This document shows positions 32,405 through 45,334 of a stretch of 64,000 nt of DNA, one piece after another. The first letter of the stretch is position 1. The number at the start of each line of letters is the position of its first letter. The stretch is from Chromobotia macracanthus. Taxonomy: Eukaryota; Chordata; Actinopteri; Cypriniformes; Botiidae. The stretch is taken from positions 4,332,001 through 4,396,000 of the forward strand of contig JAZGTH010000072.1 of the NCBI GenBank assembly GCA_036877525.1, written 5' to 3'. The notes under the pieces were generated by a model. It was not told where the DNA came from. It did not search any database and saw only the letters and a program-made list of their open reading frames with translations. The position numbers and the translations under genes were made by a program.

Positions 32405-32778
32405 TCTCGCGCGGGCAGGTTTCCATTTCTTTTCTGCCTGCTTCCCTTTGCCCACAAAACCCAGTCTCTCCCAATCCAAGTTCCCGCCATCCTGCTCTTA
32501 CTCGCCATCACCCAGCATTCCCTGAGCCTGTGGAGCCCAACATCCCAGCCTCTGCATTTCACCCCCGGCAGAAAGACCCGTGACTTCTCAGCTTCTGAGT
32601 GTCGACCAGCTGGTTTAGTGTGTAGACAGTGTGATCAGGGGCCACATGCTAACAAGATCTTAGTAGAAGTTGTGAGATGTGGGGGTGGGACAAGGCAGGG
32701 GGCGGGACTAAGTTTGTTCCTTTTTAATTTGTTCTTAAATTGTACAGAGATGTGTTCAGGTCTTGCAGTCTGCTGTGC

Positions 32779-32784
32779 AATAAA
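32779..32784 (+). terminator. ube2l3: ube2l3 polyadenylation signal
   Basis: AATAAA 375 nt after the stop, preceded by a T-rich UTR and followed by T- and G-rich sequence. It is the first canonical signal in the 3' flank. Confidence 0.7.
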
Positions 32785-32849
32785 TCTTGACTGTTTTCAA
32801 AGCAGAATACTACGGTGAACCAGAGTATAATGTTCAGTTGTTTCACTGT

Positions 32850-33500
32850 CACCTTTATGACGTTGTTAAAAAGTTAGATCCAAACGTTCTTTGAATGGAA
32901 ACGCATAATACATCAAAGTTCTAAAGCTGTGTGGCAAATGTTTCTTTTTCCGTCTCTATTTTTTATACTTGCTTAGGTTGCACTGTTTACTGTGGAAGAG
33001 TTCGTGTTTTTTGTAATCTCAGTTTGTAACTCATGGAATTTCAACTTAGTCACTGTCACTATTATAATGTTTATGATGTCATAAAACGTAAAGCAGAAAT
33101 GACTGTGTGTTGCTTTGTGACTCAACATATTCGCATATTTCAGGACACCATTTTGGTGTCACAAACAGTGATGCTTTCACACACGTCTGAAACATCAGGT
33201 TTGTCAAATCTGGGGTCATTAAACGACGCTAAATCCGAGTTATCAAAAATGAAAACCATCACACCTATTACGATGAAGCATTTATCATGACCGTTAAGGG
33301 ACGTGTAAGCTTTTGGTCCATGAGGACAATGTAATAATAAATAATAAATGTATTATTAAAGGAAATCCAGTCACAGATTTCAGAGGGGAGTTCAGGAAGA
33401 TTTATTTTCAGTCCCATGATGCTTTTCATTGAATTGACATCATTAATAATACATCATTATTAAGCCCTCATTATTCAGTGGCGTATGAATGAAAGAATGA
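32850..33500. other. Intergenic, no gene seen
   Basis: AT-rich sequence downstream of ube2l3 with only chance ORFs. Confidence 0.5.
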
Positions 33501-33509
33501 ATGGCTGCA

Positions 33510-33760
33510 TATGTAGCCCTGCCTTTATTTCCGTCACGTAGTACGTCACGTCTACATATTTGCATAATGCCCGCCCACTGTCTGCTTTGTCCCGCCCCCC
33601 AAGCAGAGTCGTGAAGACGAATATAAATAATAATAAGAATATAAAAATATGATGTTAAAATATTTTAACTCAATTTCCAGCCTTTATTTACGTGGTCTGG
33701 ATTTTAGTGCTAGTTTTTACACAACGCTTATACCCGGATGATGGGTCACAGCCTGTAAGT
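33510..33760 (+). promoter_or_regulatory. Promoter-like block with paired CRE half-sites, GC boxes and a splice donor
   Basis: CGTCACG occurs at 33532-33538 and 33544-33550, 12 bp apart, followed by CCCGCCCAC and CCCGCCCCCC. About 140 bp on, ATGATGGGTCACAGCCT is followed by a near-consensus donor (GTAAGT at 33755). This could be a promoter with a first exon, but no downstream exon fits its phase, so it remains unlinked. Confidence 0.3.
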
Positions 33761-34804
33761 ATGCGTTATAATTTATTTATTGAAACTTAAAATTGTTCAT
33801 AAATTGTTGAATTAAAATGTTTTTGCTTTGTTGAGTGTGGAGATGGATGTGTTTACAAACTGTAATGTTAAGTCCGCGGTCCGGGTACCTGACTATTGAC
33901 TTACTATTTAAACTAGTTGTTTTTATTTACTAATTGTAATGGCTTTCTGTTCAGCTGTTTAAAACCTTACAAAACTGTGTAATAAAATTGCCATTTCTGA
34001 CATAAAGTGTGGAAGTTTACTTATAATTGCAAGCTGTAAGGTTAATGAGTGGAACCGCTGACCAATCAGAGTAGACCGGGCGTGTTGGAAGGCGGGGCTT
34101 GAGGGGAAAGACTGGCCAATCAGAGCACTTTTGAGAGTAAAGTATGAAAAATTTGATTTGAAATGCAAATTATTCAAATTATAATTATTCTAATTATATA
34201 ATTATATTAATTATTATGAGCATCATTGAATTTCTGTGGTTACATTGCCTGTCACTGTGATCATTCGGTTTGAATCACTTCTTTGACACAAGCAGTACTT
34301 AGTATATCAAATATTTCAGTACCTATATCAAATACTTTTGACATTTAATCTGACAAGTAATTAATAATTAAAACATGTTCAGTAATGACTCAATACAGAA
34401 TTACCCACCTGTAATATCAGCCAACAGTCCATTTCTGCCCATGTGTAAAATATTACTAACTTAATAAACGTTTATACAAACAATATGCATTTGAATACAA
34501 TTTCTTTTTCATAGATGGAAAAATGATGAATCCTCGTTTATTCTTTTGACATTTATGCCGCAAAGAAGCAGTAAGCAGGAATCAGTTTTATTATAAATGT
34601 GACTCTGTAATTGCACTAGTCTGAAAATCATCATTACTTATATGGGACATGGGTGTGTTGTTTGCTTGTGTTAATGAGATTTTTCTCATGAATTATTGTG
34701 TTGCATTAAATAAAAAGCAGTTTATACAGCAATTCATTATAGGGATTTATATAGAGGTTTTCTAAGTTTCTATTTCTTGCATTGTGAGATATTATACAAA
34801 TATT

Positions 34805-34818
34805 CCACTAGAGGGCGG
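34805..34818 (+). promoter_or_regulatory. CTCF-type motif (forward orientation)
   Basis: CCACTAGAGGGCGG matches the CTCF core at every informative position. With the reverse motif at 30047 it brackets ube2l3 in divergent orientation. Inferred binding. Confidence 0.5.
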
Positions 34819-35280
34819 TGTTGTTACTCTTACGAGCAGTTATAAGAAAATAAGAGACACCTGAAAAGAAATGACTAGTAAGACAGTAAGACTTGTGGCC
34901 TTCTCTCTCTCTCTGTGTGTTTATTGAAGGGAAGGAGGTGATGAAAACCAACTGTTTTATATAACCAGCATTTCACTGCAGTTCCAGCTGTGTCATTAAG
35001 TTACACAACAAAAACAAACCTCTCATTATGTGCTTTTTCCCTTGAGGGAATCGGTGAACTGTTCTGCAATCCAGGATTGTACAGCATGAAAAGTTCTGAT
35101 GAATTCTCTGAACAGGGGATCATTGTAAGGAAATATTATATATTTGCTGTTTGCAGCACAGAGGGGAATTTGTGCTTCCAAAATGTGAGAAGTCATGAAT
35201 CTTTAAATACGACATGCACTGCTTGCGAAACATCTTGGCTCTCGTTTTCTGAGAGCCAAGCAGAATGAGAATAGACAAAA

Positions 35281-35389
35281 GCTGCGTTCGGAATAACGCA
35301 GTACCATACTATTCCTGTAGTATGTAGTGTAAGTGTTTGTATGATGCATACTGTGTATGTGGATGCATAAATAATTGATGCATACTTTT
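35281..35389. repeat. Short repeat with GCTGCGTTC end and ATGCATACT words
   Basis: Begins GCTGCGTTCGGAATAACG and has repeated GCATACT/AGTATG words. It resembles a common cyprinid palindromic element beginning GCTGCGTTCC. One end only. Confidence 0.35.
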
Positions 35390-36202
35390 GTTTATTGTTA
35401 ACAAAACAAACATTTAAGGTTACATTTACTTTACAGGTTACTCTACAGAGACTAACCGCATACTGCAGAAGACAGCAGACGTACAGGTCAGTGCTGATGG
35501 CCCAAAGCTACATGTTTCTTTACATCCACAGAAAAGGTGGAGATGGAGGGTGTTGTCACCCTCTCCTGCCCTCCTCAGACCAGCACCTTCCAGACTGACT
35601 CAACACACACTCTGTCTGAAACAGGACTAGAACAACAACACAGAGCATCATGCCCAAGCACTGGGGTGCGGAGACATCAAGCAGATGAAGAGGACATGCA
35701 CAACATAGAGGGTAACACACACACATAAGACACAGCTAGTTATAAACGCTATAACCTAACCCTAACCCACACTATAACCCTAACAGAAACCTTTTACATT
35801 TTACAATTTTAAAAAACGTTATTGATTACATTTTCTAGTGTTTTTACAAAAAATGTTACCCCAAACGGAGGTTTTGCTCAGATTTGTCAGGTTTTGTGAC
35901 ATTTGTGTACAGATTTGTCCTCAGTATACGGTTAAGGAAAATCCCCAACACCACCCCCCCCAAAAACACACACATTCTCTATTACCCACCTCGTGTCACA
36001 TTTAAACATATTAACACATTTGTTTCATTATTGTAGAACAAGAGATAACAAATTAAATTAAACCGCAGCAACGTTCAAACATTAAACAAATACATTCACA
36101 TGATTGGAAATTGTATGCAAAATACATAGATTGGAAAGAACATTAATTGAATCCACCATGAGAAACCAGAATCTCCCCTCACAATACATTTCTGAATATC
36201 CT

Positions 36203-36236
36203 ATTTCCCTGCCGTGATTTTTCACGGCAGGGAAAT
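36203..36236. repeat. Perfect hairpin: 15-bp arms, TTTT loop
   Basis: ATTTCCCTGCCGTGA (36203-36217) and its exact reverse complement (36222-36236) are separated by TTTT. No coding or repeat context explains it. Confidence 0.9.
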
Positions 36237-36853
36237 TGGCTCCTGTTTGGAAATTGACTAGAGACTCATAAATTGTTTCAAAACAAAACTAGATTCAAGT
36301 AATCAGAACCATCTGCTGTGGTGTATTATAACAGCCCTAGAAACAGGCCAGCTGGAGCCTTTTCCCCTCATTAAGTATTTAACAGGCTGCTGTGTACAGG
36401 TAGACTGTGTGTATATGTGAAGGGAGATTACACATCCGACACGGAAGCGTGTTACTTCCACCGGAATTCTGGAGGAGATGACTTTGACGTGGTTATAGGT
36501 TTCTTCAATCAGAAAGTCATTTGCTCTGTTTTTATTCCAACTTTCCAATGTAAACGTAGGGCTGTTTATCATCCAGGGAAATATAAGACAAATATTATGG
36601 CTCTTTAACTTTTGTAGATTGAAAAATCTTTTCGTAGAAATGTTTCTTTTTTTAATATGTTTGTATGCTTTCTTTAATATTCCAGTTTTATGTGATTTTA
36701 ATATTTTACAGTAATCCAAAGCAACATTTTTATGCAAAGCGACTTACAAATGAGAGAGCATTTTGTCTAAAAACAACAACATTTTTAGACCTAAATAAAG
36801 TTACTTTTTTGTATGTTGTATTTGCTTGTTTGTTCACATCTGCGTTTGGTTGC

Positions 36854-37208
36854 CACAGCTAACAGTTTTAGGTTGCAAGAATGTTTCTCTGATGTTTCCG
36901 TTAAATAACGAAGTTAATGTTATCTTGAACGTTTTTGGAATGTTCTGTGTCCAGTTTTTAGACATTGTATTAACAATATTGCATAAATGTTGCAATGTTA
37001 GTTAAATATTTTTAAATTTTGTAATGTTGTTAAAATGTTCCACTAACTATTTAAGAAAAATGTTTTTAATATATGATATATAATATTAAAAAAGTTCTGC
37101 CAACATTACTGCAACAATGCTTTTGTGTGAATGCAGAAATGATAACTTTGAGAAAACTTTTAGGGAACGTTAGCCTACATTCTGAGAACCATACCTGTTA
37201 GCTGGGTG
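36854..37208. mobile_element. MITE of the CCCAGCTAACA family, copy 1
   Basis: Starts CACAGCTAACAG and ends CTGTTAGCTGGGTG. The inside is rich in AACGTT, GAATGTT and TTCCACTAAC words shared with the other copies. Non-coding. It lies about 50 nt upstream of a candidate exon at 37263. Confidence 0.75.
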
Positions 37209-37899
37209 TTTGCGTGTGCTGGTGTGTATATGTGTTTGTTTATCCGCTGTTGTCTTCTGCAGAAGCAGAGTATGCAGCAGACGAGGTCGCTTGTTTCTCT
37301 GACAGCAGCACAGGTGAGTGACACTCCCTCCGGTTCTTCCAGTCTGATTCCCAAAGTCCTCAACATGTCCCCTAAACAACCTGCAAAAACCCCACTGCTC
37401 AGAGAAAGTAAGAAAAACAGCATACTACAGTTTAAAAGTGGAATATACAGTTCACATGTGAAATTCACACAGTCCTGCAAAAATCCCTCATTAGGGTAGG
37501 ACTGCAGCTTCTGATCAGAGCGCTTAGATAACATAGTAGCCTACACACTGCATTAGCCCATAGCAATAATGTTTTCTGTCTCCTTTATCTTCTTCTCTCT
37601 CAGCAGAAACATAGCTTCTGCTTATGTAAGACTTTTCTCTTTGAACTCTTTGACTCTTGTATCAGTAAACTCTTGATGCTCTCTTAAACTCTTAAAACTG
37701 AATTTTGTATTTGCGTGGCAAATTTGATTTGATTTTCCATTGGTCAGTTAAAGGGGTTAGTCCTGCCCCAGACTCACAGATTGGTTGGGCTGGTCAGGAC
37801 GCTCAAACAGAGCAACGTTTTGATAGTGCCACATTTTTCCTTTCAGGGACATCAACCTATTTGACTTGGTATGCATATTAGCCTGGAAAAGGAGAATGT

Positions 37900-39390
37900 T
37901 TTATTTTAATTTCTGTATAATAGGAAACGTTTATCATTTAATATTTACATAAACTTTGGATTTGAACAACAAGACACAATTTTTTTCTGGATAATCTTTG
38001 AGAAGATGTTTTCATTGGGAAACACACCTGTAAACGGCAACATGTTAACACACACATACACACTCTCAGTCTCAGGCAGACGCGGCTGATTATTCCAGTC
38101 ACCTAATGAAGATCTTGCACTGCTTGATCTTTCCAAAGGAAATCTTGAAGATTAGTAAGAACTCTCCTCTGCTTTGATGAAGTGGCAGCTGAATAGGTCA
38201 GAGCAGTAATTACGATCCATCTGTCTTTGCTCTCCAAACACAACTGCTATCATGACTCAACACACGTCAGTCTTACCCATTACAAGTCTGCTTGTGTGTG
38301 TTCAGCTGATATTGTGACATGACATGATTACAGACAAGACAAAGTGATTATTTAAATGCTTATATAAGGCTTACCTTCAGTGTTTGATGGTTATGTCATT
38401 ATGTTTAATGTGTTTTATCATTTTTTTATACTTCTCTTTCGAATTAGTCGCCATAGTGATGGTGATAAGACTGGTTAACACTTTTAATGGACACCATTAA
38501 AAGTGAAGGTATGAGTTTTTGGATTTTCGTGTTGCTTACCTTGATTTGAACCTTGTAAATACCTGGTATCAGATTGTGTTGATATGACGAGTGAAAATAT
38601 TGCTTGATTGTTTTGTTTGGTAAATCCTGAATCAAGGCAGGAAGACAGAAGCAGTGATACGAACATCTTTTTGTTCTCTTCACACACTTGCACATGTGAG
38701 TCTATTTTATGTTCCTTTTTTTAATATGTGTCCTTATGTTACACTTGGCATGCATTTGTAAGTTTCATATTAAAAACATTCAGTCCTAGAATGGAATAAC
38801 ATTCCACGTTTCATATAACACAGATCTGTTGTTGGATGGTTTTATTTTTATTGATTTTGGTTTGTTTTTAGATTGTTAAAATGCTTCCCCTGCGTTTCAC
38901 GGCACTACCTCACCTCCACACGGGATGGTGAGATTTGCCTGGAGTTCATAATGGACTATTTTGTGAATTTTAAAGACCTTCTTGCCTTCATTACCTGTCC
39001 TAAACTTTCTGTACCAAACTGTACTAAAGATTCAATGATAAGTCGTGTCCAAAATTCATATCTCTTGTGTTTAAATATCAAAGTCCCGGGACATTTGCAT
39101 TTTAATTCAAAGCTCACTTGAGATTATTCACTTAATCTAAATTAATCTAAATTAGTTTTCCAGCAGAGAGTTACTTAATCCATTTTTCTTGTGAAATGTT
39201 TGTACAGTTTTAAAGAAGTTTAATATAAAACAGCATTATTAATACGGTTTTGGTCTGGGGTGATACTAAACCTTTAATTATTATCTACTCAATATGTAGT
39301 TATATAAAGTCCACTGCATGACAATACAAAATATATGATAAATAATGTATTATGAAGAAAGTTGCTAATGTTAAGCTTCTGTGTTTATGT
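37900..39390. other. AT-rich sequence, no gene seen
   Basis: Only chance ORFs. No repeat ends recognised. Confidence 0.45.
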
Positions 39391-39802
39391 TCCAGCCTAT
39401 TAATGCCAGATGTCAGTGAGTCCCATGTATGGAGCCATCACCTGGAGTCGGACTCCTCCATTGCCCCCTCCACCTGCTCTCTGACCCTCAAAATGTGTGC
39501 TGATCTGTCAGGAATCAACAAGTTCAGGCTTTTATTCTCCTTCATACAGAATATTGGAATAATCTGTGATGATGCTCTTAGGTTGTGAGACACGCTGGGT
39601 GTGTTTGTTTCCTGAGTTTAGTTTTTTAACACACTCAGCTTTGTGTTCAGGTTTGTTAAGAAGAAGGGTGATGGTTGCTATTCTGCTGTTTTCTGAAAGT
39701 TTATTGTCTGGATGGAAGTATTTTCACTAGCATACACGACTTTGGTCAGCCAATGTTTCGCGATTAAAAACAAATCAATTCCACCTTGCTCTCTGATGGA
39801 GA

Positions 39803-39910
39803 CCCAGCTAACAGATTACGTTCTCAGAACGTTCTCAAAACTGGACGTTTTGAACTGTCGCAGAACTTTCAAAATATCATTTTTAATGTCTTTGTTGTTG
39901 TTACAATAAA
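39803..39910. mobile_element. MITE of the CCCAGCTAACA family, truncated copy 2
   Basis: CCCAGCTAACAGATTACG then GTTCTCAGAACGTTCTC, followed by the shared TTTTGAACTG and AACTTTCAAAAT blocks, then lost after TGTTGTTACAATAA. Confidence 0.75.
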
Positions 39911-39919
39911 TATACAGAA

Positions 39920-42900
39920 GCTGTCTTTCAGCTTTCTTTCAGTTTTATAGAATTTGCTTTCTGATGAATCTTCAAGCTTTATTGGAAACTCACATTACGT
40001 ACATGCTCACAGGCAGAAAGCCTTCATGTTCACTGGTAAATGAAAACCTGTTAATGTATTCATGTGCTTTGTTTATGTGTCGTCAGTAATGCATTCACGA
40101 CACAATCATGTTAATCACACATTTGCCCATCTGGAGTTTTAAATGAGTTTTCATGTTCAGAAGAAACACTGTCGCTTTAATTAGAACCCACCAAACCGTT
40201 TAATTGCGTCTGCGTTTGGTTGATTCTTATTGTGTAAATCAAAATGAAAACAAAGTCTATAATAATACATTATAAAATATATAGAAATACATTATATAGC
40301 GTATAATAAAACAGTAAAAAATACACCCTACACAGGGTGTTGGCCTACACAGAGTGACTCCTGTGGAGTTTTTCTGTATTATACATGATGTTCCTCTTTA
40401 AACACAGTAGTTTCAGCATTGTTCCATCTCTTCTGTGCACAAATACCATTACAGTTAAACACACTCAATTTAAGACATTGTACACTTTTGAACACACCGT
40501 TTTGGAAACACTGCATAAGTAACAAAACAGAAGACAACACAATCCGATTTCACCATCCAAAGCTTTTTACAGGAGCAGTTCCAGAAATGCGACTTATATG
40601 ATCGAAACATAATGATGTTTTCATTTCTCTGTGGCGTATCGCTGGTTGAAATGGTAAATCTTATGATGAAAGACAGGCTCTTGTAGATGTCATGTTTGTA
40701 TGCTTTTATTCTCTGAATGTATTCATGAGCGTGCACACTTTGTCCTGTGTGATTCACTTTAAAGTGTGCAGTATAGATTTTTATGATACCGCCATTTGAA
40801 AGTTTAGTGAAAATGTTTATACTATTATCTTGCCTTGTGGGTAAAATGTTTTGTGACTCAACCAACAGAGACGGTAATATCTTCTGAATACAAGATATAA
40901 AGTACTAGATGTTACTGTTCCACTACATTCAAATATGCTGAATAATAAACCTCTTAAAGGGCAGGGTTCTTTTCCACAAACTTTTTTGTTATGCTGGTTG
41001 AAAGTCTCTTCACACCCTGATTTAAAAATCACTAAGTAAAGTGATCTAAATATATTTATATACAAATACATCTTCTGTGGAGGGTGCAGGAGCATAAAAG
41101 GTTCATCCAATCATTGTAGTCTGTCCAAATGCAATGATAGGACATCCTACTTGCCTGTCTAACTATGTATGTGTTCATATTATGGAGGAGGCGTGGCCTT
41201 GGAGAGCACTCTCAAGGAAGGGTGGGATCTTATGCTTTCAAGGCTAGCTTGCTGCTCAGAATTAGACATTAAGAATATCTTGCTTTCTGTTTTGCATATA
41301 TATGAAAGTCATACTGAATTGGAATGGCATTTGGGTGAGTAAAAGATGACAGCTTTTTCCTTCTTGAACAAACTTTTCCTTCAATTCAAACATTGTAAAG
41401 TTTCTCACTTTGAAATGTTTGCAATATTACAGTTTTTCCATTGTCATGTGTTACTACCTCAGTGAAGATTTTTCATCTCTTCTCCCTGTTATGCCAGTCA
41501 CATTCCACCACACAAGACTGATGGATAATTAAACGCGGAAGATAAACCAGAACTGGATCAGAGAGGTCAAACTGCCATCTTGCAGTCGGCTTCCACTGAA
41601 TCAAACGTGCAGCCCTAAATGCGACGGGGATCAGTTAAACGCAAATTAAACTAGTGGTAATCCCTGTGAATGAATACTGGTTTAACTGGTGTTTACATGT
41701 TAAAGGAGACCCGGCCACTGAAAAGATTTCACACCAGTTCCTTTGACTTTTAAAACAAATGAGAGAAGCCAGACAAAGACAGAGAGACAGTTGGTTATAT
41801 AAGGGGGTGAAGGAATATGGTTTCCCTGTTTGTGCTTAGAGACATGAGAGAGTTAGGGGTGATTATACCCACACAGTCATCTGAATAATAACCAGACCAC
41901 ATCTCCACACAAACATCTGCCTCTGCTTCCACACACACACACACTCCTGCTGTGGTAGAGCAGATATTAAACACGCACTTTATTTTCCAGATTCTCTCTC
42001 TTTTTGCTTTAGATGAGGCTGGCGTAGACTGGACGTCTTAGACAATTCAAGAGGGAAATCTGTCAATTTTATGAGGAGGATGACAAATGAGGTAATTTGC
42101 AAACATTTCCAGTACATTTTTGAAAACAAACATTGGGAAACTGCAAGTCTGAGCTTCAGCTGTCACGTCCCCAGACGGTTTGCTGAATGTCTGATGCATA
42201 AAGCACATGGAATCAGAAACACTTCAGGACTTTCAAAGTCATCATCTGATTGGTTGAATTCTACAGGATTTGCGGTCGTGTTCTTTATGTAAGCTGCTAT
42301 GGTGTCCAGACCTTCTGTAGACTAGAAATTCTGTTGACTGTGAATGACTGGACTGATGCAAGACTAGGAAACTTAATCAAAAATTTACTTGTCGACCTAT
42401 TTAGTAAACACAGTCCTGGATTTATTTTGCACAATTATTCCTTTTTTTGTTGCACAAAATAACCTTCACAATATTTTATCGTTAATAAAAATAATAGCTT
42501 ACTCCCCTAAACAACTTTCTGTGTCATCTGACATCACACAACCCTTACACTTATCTTACTTTCCAACCACATTGGTTACATTTTAATATAATGTCCGCTT
42601 TTCATGATTCTGTCCTTTTCTAATGTATAAACACTGTTACATGATTTCCTTTTGTTCATAGTGTCATCAGATCACAGATAATTACTCTGACACACAGACA
42701 AAGAACTAGACAACCTGACAGGAGTGAGTGTACCCGGTTGATATAAATAGTTGTCTAGATTAACACATGCCTAAAGCGATCCTAGATGTTATTGTTCTGC
42801 GCAGAATAATTGCTGTCTGTTGAAACTGAACTCTTCTGGTAGACTTTTAGCTCTGAGGCATGTTTTAGCTCATAAATAACCATTTAAATGAATCCACTCT

Positions 42901-43330
42901 GAATCAGTAATACAATTCTATAAAGAGTCTCCGTGGATTTCCCATCTTTAATTACCACACGTACAAGGTGTGTAGCTAAATGTAATTATATTTGCATTAT
43001 ATACCAGTGATGTTGTTACCATCATTCGAACTGGTGCAGGCACCGCCAGCAGTATGTTAAACACAAACCAATTTCATTTTAAAGGCAATTAAACATATTC
43101 ACACATTATAAGATGCATATTCACTTTCAAGGTTACATAAACATTAGCTATTCAGTGCAAAATGTAGCTCATTAAGAAAACATCTACAGTGCATACTTGC
43201 TTTTGATGGCGGTGTTTGGGTTCCAAAATCACGTAAGAAAAAATAACAACACAGCAGTTATTCAGATCCCCCCCTTCTCGAATCCGTGCTCCTGTAACAT
43301 GAGGGTCAAAATCTGAATTCTGTTGTAGTT
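39920..43330. other. Intergenic, no gene seen
   Basis: AT-rich with chance ORFs, a small (CA)n at 41932-41943 and a possible TTAAAGGGATA-type MITE fragment near 41300-41350 (GAAAGTCATACTGAATTGG, GGGTGAGTAAA). Confidence 0.45.
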
Positions 43331-43339
43331 TTCTGGCTC

Positions 43340-43424
43340 CGTTCCAAAGCACACTGAATTTTTGTGCTGTCTACTGCCTACACCCTAAATGAAATTAGAC
43401 TTCTTAAGTGACCGGTTTGGAACG
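43340..43424. repeat. Short palindromic element, CGTTCCAAA ... TTTGGAACG
   Basis: Nine-bp inverted ends 85 bp apart, with CACTGAATTTTTGTGC and CTTAAGTGACC between, like the short palindromic MITEs that begin GCGTTCCAAA in cyprinids. Confidence 0.4.
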
Positions 43425-43599
43425 CTCTACAGAGACATCAACTCGGCTGTCCTACAGATCGAGCTCCTGATGAGACGCATACAGGAGACTCATAACTGGT
43501 TTGAACAGAATTTGGCATGTGATGTTATGTTGCTAGTTAACAACATCAGACACTTTAATAGGTATTAGATTAGAAGCACACATAAATATGGCTACAAAT

Positions 43600-45140
43600 C
43601 TGTTTGATTACATCATGGGTGTATTTTTCCTTGCAATGCATTGTGGGATTGCTTATGCCGCAAGGACACATTTGGTTCTGCCTTTTGTATCTAGCCAAAA
43701 GACTGTATGTTTTGGAATAGACTTGACTTTAAGTTTAGGAGAGAAATGTTGCCTTTAAATTCTGTCTATGCAGACAGCTTGTTAGGCTTTGTAACAGAGT
43801 CGTTTTCTAATTTTAGCAAATGGAATTACAGAGCATGTTCTGTGTTAGTCCACGACAGCAGTCTTCTCTCATTAACATGATCTTCTGCAGTGATGGAGAT
43901 CCATGAGCGAGAGGACGGAGCAAACAGTGTGAACATCTTATAAACATCCCCCATTACCCAATGAAGTTCTTCAGTCTCTTTAGGAGATATGCTTGTAAAC
44001 ATTTATGTTTTGCTGTCTAGCCCCTGTGTTAAACTACATGGGATAAATACTTCAATCATACATGTGTTCCAATATGAAAATGACTCAGATTGATGTTTGT
44101 TGTGAGATTAAAAAGGCACGTCGTAGAGCGTTTATATATGAAACATGGCATGCATAATACACGCAAAGGCTGTCTGATTTTTTTGAAAGTCGATCCAGAT
44201 TGAAATAGATTATGGAACACAGTTCAGTCACATCCAGTTTCTTCCAGATTTTCCACAATTACTTCTGAATTTGCCTCTCGGCACGCCGTCACATTTTGAA
44301 GTGTTTATGGTACTTTGTAGTGAATGAAGAAAAATACCCTGAGGATGTTTTGTGACAGAGTCGAGTGGGTGAGAGAGATCAGATCGGTGTGGAGTGATTA
44401 CATACGTCCCCTCCGATATTATTTAACTCCTGTAAACAAGGGAAAAAACAGCCGTTCATCATACCAGATGGTTGTGCTTGCCAGCCACACTCTAAGATGT
44501 TTAACAAATGATCACATTAGAAAATGAGCGTGACTCAAACTTTCAGACTGTGGGGTTTAAAGTCTAATAGACCTCTAGCTTCAAATGTAACACCATTTAA
44601 TCATTCCAAATGATATGATCATGATAACAAATTGATGAAAAAGAGCATTATCTGACAATCTTCCAAACAGCATTTTGTGCTTCAGCGGAAGTCTGGCTTT
44701 TGTACGAAGGCATTAACATGGTCAATCTGTCACAAATCTGGTTTTAGTTATTTAGTGACCTAAAAATAGTGCACCATCCTAAACTTCTGTGTTCATTTTG
44801 TCCTCGCTTGTCATGTTCAAAGTGTTTTTAGATTGAAATATAGTCTTAAGTATAACGGGGTCTTTAAAATTGTACAAACATTAAAATACCTGCTTGTTGG
44901 ATAAAGCGTGTAAGACTGTAAACAGCTTGGTCACTGAGTTTACTTGAAAGGAGACTCTGGGTGCCAGTGTGTTTTAGGCGCTTTTTATTATAATTTTCTT
45001 CAAAACATCTTATATAACACAATTTCCATTTCAGTGGGTTTCTACTCAGTGGAAGAAAAAACTCTTTTTATTTGTAAAGCAATGTGACAGTGTTTACCAC
45101 ATACTGCTGCTCTCCGTGTGTAGAGCAATGGTTTAAATCA
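43600..45140. other. Intergenic, no gene seen
   Basis: AT-rich upstream flank of the melatonin receptor gene. No supported feature. Confidence 0.45.
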
Positions 45141-45149
45141 ATGGAGAAA

Positions 45150-45329
45150 GAAAGGTTGTGAGAACGTTTCAGTAACGTTTCCATTGGGTAACAAGAACGT
45201 GTTTTGAAAGTCTAAAACGTTTTGCATCGTCTTGTATCAAGTCTTGTATCAAGTTCTGTATAAAGATGATGTGGAGAACTCTTAGAGAACGTTAGACAAC
45301 GTTCAGAGAACGTATCTGTTAGCTGGGTG
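45150..45329. mobile_element. MITE of the CCCAGCTAACA family, partial copy 3
   Basis: Contains GAGAACGTTTCAGTAACG, AGAGAACGTTAGACAACG and the end CTGTTAGCTGGGTG at 45316-45329; the other end is missing. It lies directly upstream of the mtnr1b 5' region. Confidence 0.7.
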
Positions 45330-45334
45330 CAGTA

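Larger units (their letters stand above)
35437..39590 (+). other. Possible exons of an unrecognised multi-exon transcript
   Basis: Four candidate exons keep one reading frame across good splice sites. 35437-35486: TTTACTTTACAG acceptor, CAG|GTCAGT donor, reads YSTETNRILQKTADVQ. 35537-35711: reads VEMEGVVTLSCPP to EEDMHNIE. 37263-37313: TTCTGCAG acceptor, donor GTGAGT, reads AEYAADEVACFSDSST. Then an exon from about 39412 reads VSESHVWSHHLESDSS. The result is acidic and Ser/Thr-rich with no domain I recognise. A separate possible exon (35047-35124, IGELFCNPGLYSMKSSDEF) does not join in phase. No start codon exon is identified. The set may be chance or a lineage-specific gene. Confidence 0.22.

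Noticed and set aside
43389..43568. A 59-codon ATG ORF (MKLDFLSDRFGTLYRD...)
   Set aside because: It overlaps a palindromic element, has no splice context or recognised homology, and its length is expected by chance.
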